Source: Hyphomicrobiales bacterium
Lineage (GTDB): Bacteria; Pseudomonadota; Alphaproteobacteria; Rhizobiales; Rhizobiaceae
NCBI GenBank assembly: GCA_900466575.1
Contig: UBMP01000013.1
Location: 52,829-116,828, forward strand
DNA: 64,000 bases
Reading direction: 5' to 3'
Part shown: positions 9,249 through 19,501 of the stretch, in pieces
How positions within the stretch are numbered: the stretch's first letter is position 1
Layout of the letters: the number at the start of each line of letters is the position of its first letter
Position numbers and translations under genes: made by a program
The notes under the pieces: model-generated
The model's database searches: none
What the model saw: only the letters and a program-made list of their open reading frames with translations
What the model was told of the DNA's origin: nothing

Positions 9249-9904
9249 GAGAAGATTTCCAATCGGCCTTCGGAGAGAATCATTCTGCGCGCATCGACCT
9301 GGTCCATCAGCGCGAAATCATGTGTGGCGATGAGCACGGCGGTGCCTTGCCGGTTCAGCTCTCGGAAAAGACCGAGCAGGCGGCGGGCCATCGGCGGATC
9401 GACATTGCCCGTCGGCTCGTCGGCCAGCAGGATTTCCGGCCGGTCCATAAGCGCACGGGCGATGGCTGCACGCTGCTTCTCGCCGCCCGACAGGACCGGC
9501 GGCAGGACGTTGATGCGTTGGCCGAGACCCACCCACTTCAGAAGTTCGATGACGTCGTTGCGATAGGTATGCTCCTCCTTGCCGCGAACGCGCAGTGGCA
9601 GGGACACATTCTCGTAGGTCGTGAGATGGTCGAGCAACTGGAAATCCTGGAAAACGATGCCGATGCGTCGGCGCAGCATGGGCAGGTCTTCGCGGGGGAT
9701 TGCGGCAATGTCGCGGTCGAACATGCGAATGAGGCCGCGTGTCGGCTTGAGCGACAGGAACAGCAGCTTCAGCAATGTTGTCTTGCCGGCGCCTGACGGG
9801 CCGGTCAGAAACTGGAAGGAGCTGGCCGGGATATCAAAGGTGATGTCCCGGAGGATTTCCGGCCCCAAACCATAGCGCAATCCGACATTTTCGAAATGTA
9901 TCAC
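9245..9904 (-). CDS. ftsE: Cell division ATP-binding protein FtsE
   Basis: Cytoplasmic ABC ATPase of the FtsEX divisome complex, 219 residues. Walker A GPSGAGKTT (35-43), ABC signature LSGGEKQRAAIARAL, Walker B ILLADEPTGNVD and the switch histidine in IATHDFAL are all intact. First gene of the ftsE-ftsX-ydcF-plsC minus-strand row, divergent from the one-TM protein gene at 10095; the 190-bp gap between them must hold both promoters. Confidence 0.95.
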   Translation of the reverse strand: MIHFENVGLRYGLGPEILRDITFDIPASSFQFLTGPSGAGKTTLLKLLFLSLKPTRGLIRMFDRDIAAIPREDLPMLRRRIGIVFQDFQLLDHLTTYENVSLPLRVRGKEEHTYRNDVIELLKWVGLGQRINVLPPVLSGGEKQRAAIARALMDRPEILLADEPTGNVDPPMARRLLGLFRELNRQGTAVLIATHDFALMDQVDARRMILSEGRLEIFS

Positions 9905-10094
9905 GGCTGATTGCGGTTCCTGATCGACGTTTCCAGAGGGCGCGCCGCATGGATGTTTTCAGATCGGCGCAGAGCGCCGGCCCACCCGATTTTGCGAAGC
10001 ATTAACCATTATCGTTTACGTCTCATAGGGATTCGTTTCAATGCCCGAGCCCGCTTGTCCAACACTGCGGTCCACGGGCGGGGAGGTTTTGCTC

Positions 10095-10757
10095 ATGGCC
10101 CCGTACCAGTCCGACAACAGTGCGCGCGTCGCCTATGATGTTATCCCGCCGGAGCGGTCGCTGCAGCGGACGGGCCTGAGGGCAGCGGCCGCACGCGATA
10201 TCGAGGATGCCGAGTTCGAGGTGGTGTCCACCTCGCCAAAGGCGCGGGCGCATGCGACGATCAACGACAACATCCGCCATTCCTACCAAAGACGGGCGCA
10301 GACGAGCGCACGGGAGAATTTCGGCCTGGGCGCCGCCGCAGCGCGCTCCGGGGCGGAAGTTTCGCGCTCAAGGCTGCCTCAATACGGTCTTGCCGGTCTG
10401 GGCGCCGCGTTCCTGCTGACACTCGGTGTCGCCGCTTTCTTCAACCTCGGCGCATTTGCCGCAGCGGATGGCGGTGGCCTGGTGATCACGGATATCCACC
10501 AATCGCCGATCGATTCGAATGGCCTTCGTGTCATGGAGCTTTCCGGCAATGTCGAGAACCGCTCGCGCGAGGCACAGCCGCTGCCGGCGCTGATCGCGCG
10601 GATGAAGTCGGATACGGGCGCCATCAATCAGTCGGCGATCAGCCTAGGTGACGGCCTGCTGGCTGCCGGCGAAACGGCGCGATTCACGCTTCGCATTCCC
10701 TCTCCCGGTGGAAAACGTCAGGAAGTCTCGATCTCCTTCGCGCCAAAGGGTGTCTGA
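10095..10757 (+). CDS. Hypothetical one-TM protein (rhizobial zinc-ribbon-protein relative lacking the ribbon)
   Basis: 220-residue protein with a polar N-terminal half, one transmembrane helix (YGLAGLGAAFLLTLGVAAFF) and an extracytoplasmic beta-rich domain starting LVITDIHQSPIDSNG and containing MELSGNVENRS. Rhizobial proteins at this place beside ftsE usually start with an MJ0042-type CxxC zinc ribbon. None is present here, and an in-frame TAG at 10026 blocks extension. GGGAGG lies eight bases before the ATG at 10095, so the short start is well supported. The C-terminal domain resembles DUF3426-type domains. Function unknown. Confidence 0.75.
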   Translation: MAPYQSDNSARVAYDVIPPERSLQRTGLRAAAARDIEDAEFEVVSTSPKARAHATINDNIRHSYQRRAQTSARENFGLGAAAARSGAEVSRSRLPQYGLAGLGAAFLLTLGVAAFFNLGAFAAADGGGLVITDIHQSPIDSNGLRVMELSGNVENRSREAQPLPALIARMKSDTGAINQSAISLGDGLLAAGETARFTLRIPSPGGKRQEVSISFAPKGV

Positions 10758-10809
10758 AGCCACTGGCTCATGCTAGGCATGGGGACGTTTCATTCCCCGG
10801 AGCCCTTTT

Positions 10810-11352
10810 ATGCCTGTCATTCGTGGTAAAGTCATCGAGCCGCTGTTCACATCGGAGGCGATTGCCAAGCGCAACGACGAATTGGCGGACGAAATCGCCA
10901 AGGGGCCGACGCGGGACCTGCTGGTCATCTCCATTCTCAAGGGCTCCTTCATCTTCGCGGCCGATCTCATCCGCTCGCTGCATCATGCCGGGCTGGCGCC
11001 GGAGGTCGAGTTCATCACCCTGTCGAGCTATGGCAAGGGTACGGTCTCGCAGGGTGTGAAGATCATCAAGGACATCGACAGTGACGTGCATGGGCGCGAT
11101 GTGCTGCTCATCGACGACATTCTCGAATCGGGCCGCACGCTGCAATTCGCTCGTGACCTGATGTACGAGCGCGGCGCAGCCAACGTTTCCATCGCCGTTC
11201 TTCTCGACAAGAGCGTGAAGCGCCAGGAGAAGCTGGAGGCCGATTATGTCGGCTTTGAATGTCCTGATTATTTCGTCGTCGGCTATGGCATGGACGTGGC
11301 TTACGCCTTCCGTGAACTGCCGTTTGTCGGCGTGGTGACGGGCGACGCCTGA
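10810..11352 (+). CDS. hpt: Hypoxanthine phosphoribosyltransferase
   Basis: Purine salvage enzyme converting hypoxanthine (and usually guanine) plus PRPP to IMP or GMP. The PRPP-binding motif VLLIDDILESGRTL (from about residue 98), the flexible-loop region LSSYGKGTVSQG and the purine-recognition KLEADYVGFECPDYFVVGYGMD segment are all present. Length 180 is typical. It follows the one-TM protein by 52 bp and could share its transcript. Confidence 0.94.
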   Translation: MPVIRGKVIEPLFTSEAIAKRNDELADEIAKGPTRDLLVISILKGSFIFAADLIRSLHHAGLAPEVEFITLSSYGKGTVSQGVKIIKDIDSDVHGRDVLLIDDILESGRTLQFARDLMYERGAANVSIAVLLDKSVKRQEKLEADYVGFECPDYFVVGYGMDVAYAFRELPFVGVVTGDA

Positions 11353-11489
11353 GCATGATGGCGGTCGCTGTTTGTTAACCACAGCACGATGTGGCCCGTA
11401 CGCCGCGTACTATTCGGCCGGAAATTTACCTGTCGAAAAGGAAAGTCTGGTGTTTTGTCCCATAAGACAACATGAGCAGGGATAAACAC

Positions 11490-11849
11490 GTGGCCAGGAT
11501 CCTTATCACCGAAGACGAAGACTCCTTGCGGTCTTTCGTTGCCCGTGCGCTCCGTCTCGACGGACACGAAACCATGGAAGCCGCCGATGGGGCCGAAGGC
11601 CTCGAGCGTCTTTCGGAAGGTGCCTTCGACCTTCTGTTGTCGGATATCCGCATGCCCGTCATGGACGGGATCGAACTTGCGCATCAGGCAGCCGACCGTT
11701 TTCCCGGCCTAAAAATCCTGCTGATGACTGGTTATGCCGAGCAGCGCGAGCGGGCGGACGACCTTGCCGTCAAGATCGTGGACGTTGTCTCCAAGCCTTT
11801 CAGCCTGCCGGATATCCGGCTGGCAGTGGCACAGGCATTGGCGGCCTGA
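11490..11849 (+). CDS. cpdR: CpdR-like single-domain response regulator
   Basis: Receiver-only response regulator of 119 residues. The acidic pair ED (8-9), the phosphoacceptor D52 in LLSDIRMPVMDG, the T in LMTGYAEQ and the K of VVSKPF make a complete receiver; no output domain follows. The sequence fits the CpdR family, which in Caulobacter and Sinorhizobium recruits ClpXP substrates in the cell cycle and is dephosphorylated by the CckA-ChpT relay. GTG at 11490 with AGGG upstream is chosen over ATG at 11472, which has no ribosome site. It converges on the TIGR02302 gene. Confidence 0.85.
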   Translation: MARILITEDEDSLRSFVARALRLDGHETMEAADGAEGLERLSEGAFDLLLSDIRMPVMDGIELAHQAADRFPGLKILLMTGYAEQRERADDLAVKIVDVVSKPFSLPDIRLAVAQALAA

Positions 11850-11889
11850 TTTTCCCAATTCCGATATGAACCAAAGATCGGCGGCTGCG

Positions 11890-14577
11890 TCACTGCAGCT
11901 GCAATAGCCGTTCGAGATATTGTCGCTCCAGTTCGGGGCTCGCGTTTTCACCGAGCTTGCGGCGGATGATTTCCAGAATCTGGCGGGCGCGTTCGGCGTC
12001 GAATTCGTCCGGCACCTTCACGTCCTCGCCGAAATCCGGGCCGGTGCGCCCTTGAGGCCGACCGAGCGGATCGCGGCCTTCCTGGTTCTGGCCCTGCTGC
12101 ATGTTCCCCTGCGTGCCGCCCTGCTGCCCCTGTTGGGCGAGCTGCTGCATGAGCTCGGACGCGCCCTTGCGTAGCGCCTCGATGGCACGGCCCTGCGAAT
12201 CCAGCGCATTCTGGCCCTTGCCGTCGCCGAGTGCCCCGGTCGCATCCTTCATTTCCTTGCCGGCGCTGTCGAACCCTTCGCCCGGCTTGACGCCGAACTT
12301 GCGCAGCCCTTCCTGAAGGCTCTTGAGGTCCTTCTCCAACTGCTTCTGACGTTCGGACAGATCCTTCAGCGCCTGCTTCAGCTGTTCCTTGGTCATGGAA
12401 TCTTCCGGCCGACCGCCCTCCTGCGGCTTCCGGCCGCCGGGTTCCGGCGGCATCGGCTGGTTCATTCCGTCCTGCTGGCCATCCTGCTGGTCGTTCGGTC
12501 GGCCATTAGGGTCGGCCTCTTCGTTCTGACCCTGCTGGTTCGGATTGTTGTCGAAAAGCTGCTGGTCCTGCCCATTGTTCGGATCGCCATATTGCATCCG
12601 GTCGCGCAGGGCCTGTTCCTTCGAGAATGTGTCGTCGAGAAGCTTCTTCTGGTCCTGCAATAGCTTGCCGAGCTTGTCGATCTCGCCGCGCATCTGGTCC
12701 TTGCCCTGCTGTTGACCCTTGTTGGGGCGGGCGGTCTGCATGTTGTTCATCATGCGCTGCATCTGGTTGAGAAGATTGCGCGCCTCGTCACGCGAGCCGC
12801 TTTCGGCCAGCTTCTGGATCTCGTCCAGCATCTTTTCCAGATCCTGCTGGCGCAGCATCTTGCGGCTATCCGCCGACATCTGGTTCTGGTCGGGATTGTT
12901 CTGCATCTGCTTGGCCAGCGCCTGCATGAACTCGTTCATGGCCTTGCGGAGTTCGTCCGTGAGCTTGAGGATTTCCTCGTCGGAGGCATTGCGGTTTAGC
13001 GCGTCGGAAAGCGCCTGCTGCGCATCCTTGACCTTGCGCTCGGCATTGGCCACGTCGCCGCCTTCGATGCCGAGCGCGATCTGCCAGATATAGTCTGCCG
13101 TCGCCTTCAGATCCTTCTCCGAGCGGGCAAGGCGCATCTGCTGGCCGGCGGAGCGGATGAGCAGGAATTGCGTGAGGTCCGGGATTATCTCTTCAGGACG
13201 AATGAACAGCGCCGCGTTCAGCTCTATGGCGCGATCGAGCTTGCGCTCGTCGAGCGCGAAGACCTGACGTTCTTCTGCCACAGCGGCGGCCAGCGGTTCG
13301 CGGAAATTGCGTGCCGGCAGAATGATATCCTTCGTTTCGCTGCGGCCCTGATGGCCGGCAGCATCGGTCGCAATGAGGGTGAGATGAACCTTCTTTCCGG
13401 CAAGGGGATGTTCGGTGAGATCGCGGCTGGTCACGCCCTTGGCTTCGCGCGCGTCGGCGCGCGGCAGTTCAAGCCGGAATTCCGGCGGTGGATAGAGCGG
13501 TACCGCGCCGACCTCCTGCTCGGCAGGCTCGATCAGGGCCTGCGCGGATGTCAGGCCATAGTCATCGCTGGCCTTGAAGGTGATTTCGAGGGCACCGCTC
13601 ACCGCGCGCTGCGGTTCTCCTTCAAAGGAAATCTGCGGCGGCTCGTCTTTCTGGATATCGAAGATCCAGCGGTTTCCGCCCACGTCGAGAATGCCCGGCA
13701 GGGTGAGGGCAACCTGGAAGGTCTTGCCCTCTGCCGGCTGCTGCTTGTCATCCGACTTCGCCACGGCATCCGCGACGAGCGGAATGGGAGCCTGTGCGCC
13801 CGTCGGCGCAAAGGTCACCGGAACATCCGTCTTCTCACCCGAAAGCCGGACTGTCAGCCGCGATCCTTCGGGCACAAGAAGCGGCTTGGTATCGGCGGAA
13901 CTGGCATCGGGGACGGCCAGAAAAACCGGTGGCTTGCGTGTATAGACGGGCGGCGTCACCCAGGCATCGACACGCAGGCCCGCAACTGCATCGCTGACCG
14001 GTATCGGACGGAAGGGATCGGCCAGCCGACCCGCATTGTTGGACCAGGAAAAACCGAAGGCAACGAAGAGCAGCAAGGCGGGAAGCGCGCGAAGCGCAAA
14101 GCGGTCATGGGCCGCGATATCCGGCGTCGGCGTGCCGGTCGTCAGCACGCCGACGAGGCGCGCCATGCGGCGCTTGTGCTCGTGCCAAAGCGCCTCGCCG
14201 AAGGGACCGCTCGTGGTGGCGGGAACGTCTTCCAGGGCAGCGAGCGCCCGGTGGGCAAGACCGCTGCGCTCCTCGATACGCCGCGTGGCTTCCGCGTCGC
14301 TTGGCCATTTGGCGGTGACAATGCGGATGAGGGACCAGAGGAAGACGAGACCGAAGAGAATGGCCAGGCCGCGCGCGATGCTCGCGGGCATCAGCCGAAA
14401 GAGACCGAACCAGCTGGTTGCCGCATAGAGAGCCGCGACAGACAACGGCACCAGAGCCAGCGGCGCGAGCCGCTCGAGGAAGAGCACGATCTTGGCAAGG
14501 CGGCGCGAGAACGCAATGCGCCGTTTCAGGCGGCCGATGCCGTCTCCCCCGCCTGCGCTCGACTCGCGATTATCCAT
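11890..14577 (-). CDS. TIGR02302 family large membrane protein (DUF4175)
   Basis: 895-residue alphaproteobacterial protein of the TIGR02302/DUF4175 family. Two N-terminal membrane helices (LAPLALVPLSVAALYAAT and SIARGLAILFGLVFLWSLI) and a further hydrophobic stretch (LPALLLFVAFGFSWS) precede a beta-rich extracytoplasmic part and a long charged coiled-coil-like region. That region is rich in Q, M and N: MQNNPDQNQM, NNMQTARPNKGQQQ, QQGQQGGTQGNMQQGQNQ. No enzymatic motif is visible. It is the last gene of the argH-lptM-lysA row, 68 bp after lysA. Function unknown; an envelope role is inferred only from topology. Confidence 0.88.
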   Translation of the reverse strand: MDNRESSAGGGDGIGRLKRRIAFSRRLAKIVLFLERLAPLALVPLSVAALYAATSWFGLFRLMPASIARGLAILFGLVFLWSLIRIVTAKWPSDAEATRRIEERSGLAHRALAALEDVPATTSGPFGEALWHEHKRRMARLVGVLTTGTPTPDIAAHDRFALRALPALLLFVAFGFSWSNNAGRLADPFRPIPVSDAVAGLRVDAWVTPPVYTRKPPVFLAVPDASSADTKPLLVPEGSRLTVRLSGEKTDVPVTFAPTGAQAPIPLVADAVAKSDDKQQPAEGKTFQVALTLPGILDVGGNRWIFDIQKDEPPQISFEGEPQRAVSGALEITFKASDDYGLTSAQALIEPAEQEVGAVPLYPPPEFRLELPRADAREAKGVTSRDLTEHPLAGKKVHLTLIATDAAGHQGRSETKDIILPARNFREPLAAAVAEERQVFALDERKLDRAIELNAALFIRPEEIIPDLTQFLLIRSAGQQMRLARSEKDLKATADYIWQIALGIEGGDVANAERKVKDAQQALSDALNRNASDEEILKLTDELRKAMNEFMQALAKQMQNNPDQNQMSADSRKMLRQQDLEKMLDEIQKLAESGSRDEARNLLNQMQRMMNNMQTARPNKGQQQGKDQMRGEIDKLGKLLQDQKKLLDDTFSKEQALRDRMQYGDPNNGQDQQLFDNNPNQQGQNEEADPNGRPNDQQDGQQDGMNQPMPPEPGGRKPQEGGRPEDSMTKEQLKQALKDLSERQKQLEKDLKSLQEGLRKFGVKPGEGFDSAGKEMKDATGALGDGKGQNALDSQGRAIEALRKGASELMQQLAQQGQQGGTQGNMQQGQNQEGRDPLGRPQGRTGPDFGEDVKVPDEFDAERARQILEIIRRKLGENASPELERQYLERLLQLQ

Positions 14578-14645
14578 GCCGCTCCTTCATGCGTTCCGGG
14601 CGACAGAATACCATTCTTTGTGGCAAAGGCGAGGGCAGGGCCGGG

Positions 14646-15914
14646 TTATTCCAGCCAGTCCGGGACGGAATCGAGACCGATTAGTTCCTCGTAGCTCGTG
14701 CGCGGGCGGATCACATGATAGCGGTCGCCGTTGACGAGAACTTCGGGCACGAGCAGGCGGCTGTTATAGGTGCCGGCCTGAACTGCGCCATAGGCACCGG
14801 CCGAGCCGATGGAGAGAAGATCGCCGGGCTTCGGCATCATCATCTCGCGGTCCAGCGCCATATAATCGCCTGTCTCGCAGACCGGACCAACGACATCGGC
14901 CTTGATGAGCGGCGCATTGGCGGCGGAAATGACGGCCGGCTTGATCTCGTGCCAGGCCTCATAAAGCGTCGGGCGGACGAGGTCGTTCATGGCGACGTCG
15001 ACGATCACGAAAGTCTTCTCGCCGCCGTCCTTCACATAGAGGACTTCGGTGAGCAGAATGCCGGCATTGCCGGCGATCAGGCGACCGGGCTCGGCCACGA
15101 TCTTACAATCGAGACCGCGCAGCTGGTTCTTCACCACATCGGCATAGTCAGCCGGGAGCGGTGGAATGTCGTTCGAATCCTTGTACGGGATGCCGAGACC
15201 GCCGCCGATATCGACATGCTCGATCATGTGGCCGTCGGCGCGCAGGGTCTCGACCAGCTCCTTCAACAGGCGGAAGGCATCAGCGAAGGGCTGCAGCTCG
15301 GTGATCTGGCTGCCGATATGCATGTCGATGCCGGTCACTTCGATGCCGGGCAGGCGCGCGGCATGGGCATAGACGGCGCGGGCGCGGTCATAGGAAATGC
15401 CGAACTTGTTTTCCTTCTTGCCGGTCGAGATCTTGGCATGGGTCTTCGCGTCCACATCGGGGTTGATGCGGAAGGAGACCGGCGCGCGCTTACCTGCCTT
15501 GACGGCGCGCGCGTTCAGCAGTTCGAGTTCCGGCTCGGATTCGACGTTGAAGCAGTAGATTCCGGCTTCGAGTGCCAGATCCATCTCGCGCACGGTCTTG
15601 CCGACGCCCGAGAACATGATGCGCGAGGCGGGAATGCCGGCGGCCAACGCGCGGCGAAGCTCGCCTTCGGATACGACGTCGATGCCGGCGCCGAGGCGGC
15701 CCAGCACCTTCAGCACGGCCTGGTTGGAATTCGCCTTCATCGCATAGCAGACGAGCGAATCGACATCCTTGAAGGCCTGCGAGAAGACCGTATAGTGGCG
15801 CTCGAGCGTGGCGGTCGAATAGACATAGCAGGGGGTGCCGACGGCCGCGGCGATTTCTGCCACCGGCACGTCTTCGGCGTGCAGCACGCCGTCGCGATAT
15901 TCAAAATGGTTCAC
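14646..15914 (-). CDS. lysA: Diaminopimelate decarboxylase
   Basis: PLP enzyme of fold type III that decarboxylates meso-diaminopimelate to L-lysine, the last step of lysine synthesis. The Schiff-base lysine is K60 in YAMKANSN; HIGSQI, the glycine-rich DIGGGLGIPY and EPGRLIAGNAG phosphate-binding segments, and CETGDYMA (substrate cysteine) are all clear. 422 residues is normal. The start is GTG; the product begins MNHFEYRDGVLHAE as in rhizobial homologues. It lies 12 bp after the lipoprotein gene. Confidence 0.96.
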   Translation of the reverse strand: MNHFEYRDGVLHAEDVPVAEIAAAVGTPCYVYSTATLERHYTVFSQAFKDVDSLVCYAMKANSNQAVLKVLGRLGAGIDVVSEGELRRALAAGIPASRIMFSGVGKTVREMDLALEAGIYCFNVESEPELELLNARAVKAGKRAPVSFRINPDVDAKTHAKISTGKKENKFGISYDRARAVYAHAARLPGIEVTGIDMHIGSQITELQPFADAFRLLKELVETLRADGHMIEHVDIGGGLGIPYKDSNDIPPLPADYADVVKNQLRGLDCKIVAEPGRLIAGNAGILLTEVLYVKDGGEKTFVIVDVAMNDLVRPTLYEAWHEIKPAVISAANAPLIKADVVGPVCETGDYMALDREMMMPKPGDLLSIGSAGAYGAVQAGTYNSRLLVPEVLVNGDRYHVIRPRTSYEELIGLDSVPDWLE

Positions 15915-15926
15915 GGGGGAGCGACC

Positions 15927-16127
15927 TTATAGAAGCGGATCGAGAATGAAGGGCTTGTCTTCCTTCGGCAGCGGCTTGGTCTTCACCGTCCCGGTCGCCT
16001 TGTCCATCGTCTGGCCCTCATAGGTGCCGGGTGCATCAAGGTCGCCCTTGCGGCCGCAGGAGGAGACGGTTGCGACAATGGCGACGCATGCGGCGGCGAG
16101 CGCCAGTTTCTTGAACAATTCCGGCAT
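15927..16127 (-). CDS. lptM: LptM-like small lipoprotein
   Basis: 66-residue lipoprotein: basic N-terminus, hydrophobic h-region (LALAAACVAIVATV) and lipobox VSSC, then the GRKGDLDAPGTY segment that marks LptM/YifL proteins. In E. coli LptM supports oxidative folding of LptD in the outer-membrane LPS translocon. The rest is proline- and lysine-rich. It sits between argH and lysA, the usual position of LptM-type genes next to lysA. Confidence 0.88.
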   Translation of the reverse strand: MPELFKKLALAAACVAIVATVSSCGRKGDLDAPGTYEGQTMDKATGTVKTKPLPKEDKPFILDPLL

Positions 16128-16225
16128 CGGAAATGCAGGCCCTTCTTGTTAACGTGCGAGAACACTTAAACGATTGCCGGCGCGCTTGCACTCCAATTTT
16201 GCTGAAGTCAAATCGCGCTGCGTGA

Positions 16226-17620
<1,395 letters not shown>

Positions 17621-17648
17621 GGATCACGATCCCGGAGTTGATTTCGAA

Positions 17649-18311
17649 ATGACGACTGAAAACCGAAAGGCGCTTCCCGTTCTCACGCTTGCCGCGGCAG
17701 CGGTGGTCCTGGGCGTCCTGTCCGGAGCCGTCGCGGTTTACATGAAGAGTTCCGGGTCTGGCAAGGATGCGCTTGCCGCAAGCGGCGATTGCGCCAAATC
17801 GGACGCGCTGATGGCGAAGCTGAAGCCGCTGATGAAGGGCCAGGTCGCAGCCCTCGTCGCCGCCAACCCGCCGCGCTCGCTTGGCGACTTCACTTTCAGG
17901 GGCCCGGACGGCAAGGCGATGACGCTTGCCGACTTCAAGGGTAAGACCGTGCTTCTCAATCTCTGGGCGACATGGTGCATCCCCTGCCGCACCGAAATGC
18001 CGGAACTCGACGCGCTGCAGAAGGAAATGGGTGCCGACGGCAAATTCGAGGTCGCCGCGATCAATATCGACACCGGCAACGACGACAAGCCGAACGCCTT
18101 CCGCAAGGACACCGGCATCACCTCGCTCGCCTTCTATCGCGACAACACGCTGAACACCTTCAACCGCCTCAAGAAAGAAGGCCTCGCCTTTGGTCTCCCG
18201 GCGACGATGCTGATCGACAAGGACGGGTGTCTGGTCGCCGCGATGAACGGGCCGGCGGCGTGGCATAGCGAGGATGCCAAGGCGCTGGTGGTTGCGGCGA
18301 AGGGGGAGTGA
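17649..18311 (+). CDS. tlpA: TlpA-like membrane-anchored thiol:disulfide oxidoreductase
   Basis: Periplasmic thioredoxin-fold protein of the TlpA/ResA family, used in reduction of apocytochromes and Cu-site proteins during cytochrome oxidase assembly. From the chosen ATG there is one signal-anchor helix (PVLTLAAAAVVLGVLSGAVAVYM) and then the redox motif WCIPC (C110, C113) within NLWATWCIPCRTEMPEL; GLPATMLIDKDG supplies the cis-proline loop. Two earlier in-frame starts (17517 and 17619) run back into or next to argH and add a non-hydrophobic leader. It is divergent from argH, the place TlpA has in many rhizobia. Confidence 0.9.
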   Translation: MTTENRKALPVLTLAAAAVVLGVLSGAVAVYMKSSGSGKDALAASGDCAKSDALMAKLKPLMKGQVAALVAANPPRSLGDFTFRGPDGKAMTLADFKGKTVLLNLWATWCIPCRTEMPELDALQKEMGADGKFEVAAINIDTGNDDKPNAFRKDTGITSLAFYRDNTLNTFNRLKKEGLAFGLPATMLIDKDGCLVAAMNGPAAWHSEDAKALVVAAKGE

Positions 18312-18345
18312 AGAGACGTTGACTCTGTAGCCGTCCCCCTCACTT

Positions 18346-18520
18346 GGAATTTCTAGCAATTAGCTGAAGCTAAGATGCTGAAATTCCTTTCTCCCCCACC
18401 AAAGGGGAGATTGGAGCGCGCGGCAGCCGCATTCTCCCCATCTCCCCCTTGTGGGCGAGAAAGCAAAATCACGGTCTTAGCCGCAGGCTAAGTCGTAGAT
18501 TTTGCAAGAGAGGGGGTTCT
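18346..18520. repeat. Intergenic palindromic repeat with three hairpins
   Basis: The 225-bp gap between tlpA and the dehydrogenase gene holds three nested inverted repeats. GGAATTTC (18347-18354) pairs with GAAATTCC (18380-18387), enclosing AGCA/TGCT and AGCT/AGCT. TCTCCCC (18390-18396) pairs with GGGGAGA (18404-18410). GCAAAATC (18463-18470) pairs with GATTTTGC (18497-18504), enclosing CTTAGC/GCTAAG. This modular build is typical of dispersed palindromic elements in rhizobial genomes. It could also act as a terminator between the convergent genes. Confidence 0.7.
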
Positions 18521-18536
18521 GCTACCCTGCACAGCG

Positions 18537-19412
18537 TTACCGTGTCGGAACCGGCACTTCGCCGCGATAATCGTAGAACCCGCGGCCCGTCTTCCGCCCC
18601 AGCCAGCCGGCTTCGACATATTTTACCAGAAGCGGGCAGGGGCGGTATTTGCTGTCGGCGAGGCCGTCGTAGAGGACCTGCATGATCGACAGGCAGGTGT
18701 CGAGGCCGATGAAATCGGCGAGCTGCAGCGGGCCCATCGGGTGGTTGGCGCCGAGCTTCATGGCCGTGTCGATGGCCTCGACCGAGCCGACGCCTTCATA
18801 GAGCGTGTAGATCGCCTCGTTGATCATCGGGAGAAGGATGCGGTTGACGATGAAGGCGGGGAAGTCTTCCGAGACCGTGATCGTCTTGTCGAGCGCGGTC
18901 ACATAGGCGCGGGCGGCTTGGAAGGTCGGGTCGTCGGTGGCGATGCCGCGCACCAGTTCGACCAGTTTCATGATCGGAACCGGGTTCATGAAATGGATGC
19001 CCATGAAGCGTTCCGGCCGGTCGGTGGCCGAGGCAAGGCGCGTGATCGAGAGCGAGGACGTGTTCGTCGCCACGATTGCCGTCGGCTTCAAGAGCGGGCA
19101 GAGCTGGGCGTAGATCTTGCGCTTGATCGTCTCGTCTTCGGTCGCCGCCTCGATGACAAGATCGGCTTCGGACAGAACGGCCATGTCGGAACCGCCGGAA
19201 ATGCGGGCCATGGCGGCTTCGCGGGCATCTGCCGTGATCTTGCCGCCGGCGACCTGGCGCGCCATGTTGGCGCCGATGGTGGCGATGCCGGCTTCGACGC
19301 GGTCTGCGGAAATGTCGTAGATGGCGACCTTGTAGCCGGCCAGCGCGCTCACCTGCGCGATGCCGCCGCCCATCTGGCCTGCTCCGATGACGCCGATCTG
19401 TTCGATGGCCAT
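18537..19412 (-). CDS. hbdA: 3-hydroxybutyryl-CoA dehydrogenase
   Basis: NAD-dependent oxidoreductase interconverting acetoacetyl-CoA and 3-hydroxybutyryl-CoA. The N-terminal NAD motif GAGQMGGGIAQVSALAGY, ATNTSSLSITRLA, and the family signature around MGIHFMNPVPIMKLVELV with the catalytic histidine are intact, as is NRILLPMINEA in the C-terminal helical domain. 291 residues fits the short HBDH form. In rhizobia it usually follows etfB-etfA directly; here 3.5 kb of plus-strand genes separate them, so it needs its own promoter in the 19413-19585 gap. Confidence 0.93.
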   Translation of the reverse strand: MAIEQIGVIGAGQMGGGIAQVSALAGYKVAIYDISADRVEAGIATIGANMARQVAGGKITADAREAAMARISGGSDMAVLSEADLVIEAATEDETIKRKIYAQLCPLLKPTAIVATNTSSLSITRLASATDRPERFMGIHFMNPVPIMKLVELVRGIATDDPTFQAARAYVTALDKTITVSEDFPAFIVNRILLPMINEAIYTLYEGVGSVEAIDTAMKLGANHPMGPLQLADFIGLDTCLSIMQVLYDGLADSKYRPCPLLVKYVEAGWLGRKTGRGFYDYRGEVPVPTR

Positions 19413-19501
19413 TGTCTTGTCTCCCCCAAGTCTTTCCGCTTGTAACCCTTGAAATCTCTTGGCTTCTCAGCCTTGCCTAGTGATAACGTCAGACAGTGGC
19501 G

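Noticed and set aside
11372..11395. TTAACC upstream of cpdR as a CtrA box
   Set aside because: Only one half-site is present; the second TTAA at the right spacing is missing.
13168..14694. 508-codon plus-strand frame opposite the TIGR02302 gene
   Set aside because: Composition is R/G/A-rich with no domain; it is the antisense shadow of a well-supported gene.
14715..15932. 405-codon plus-strand frame opposite lysA
   Set aside because: Its length comes from the high-GC antisense strand; lysA has all catalytic motifs.
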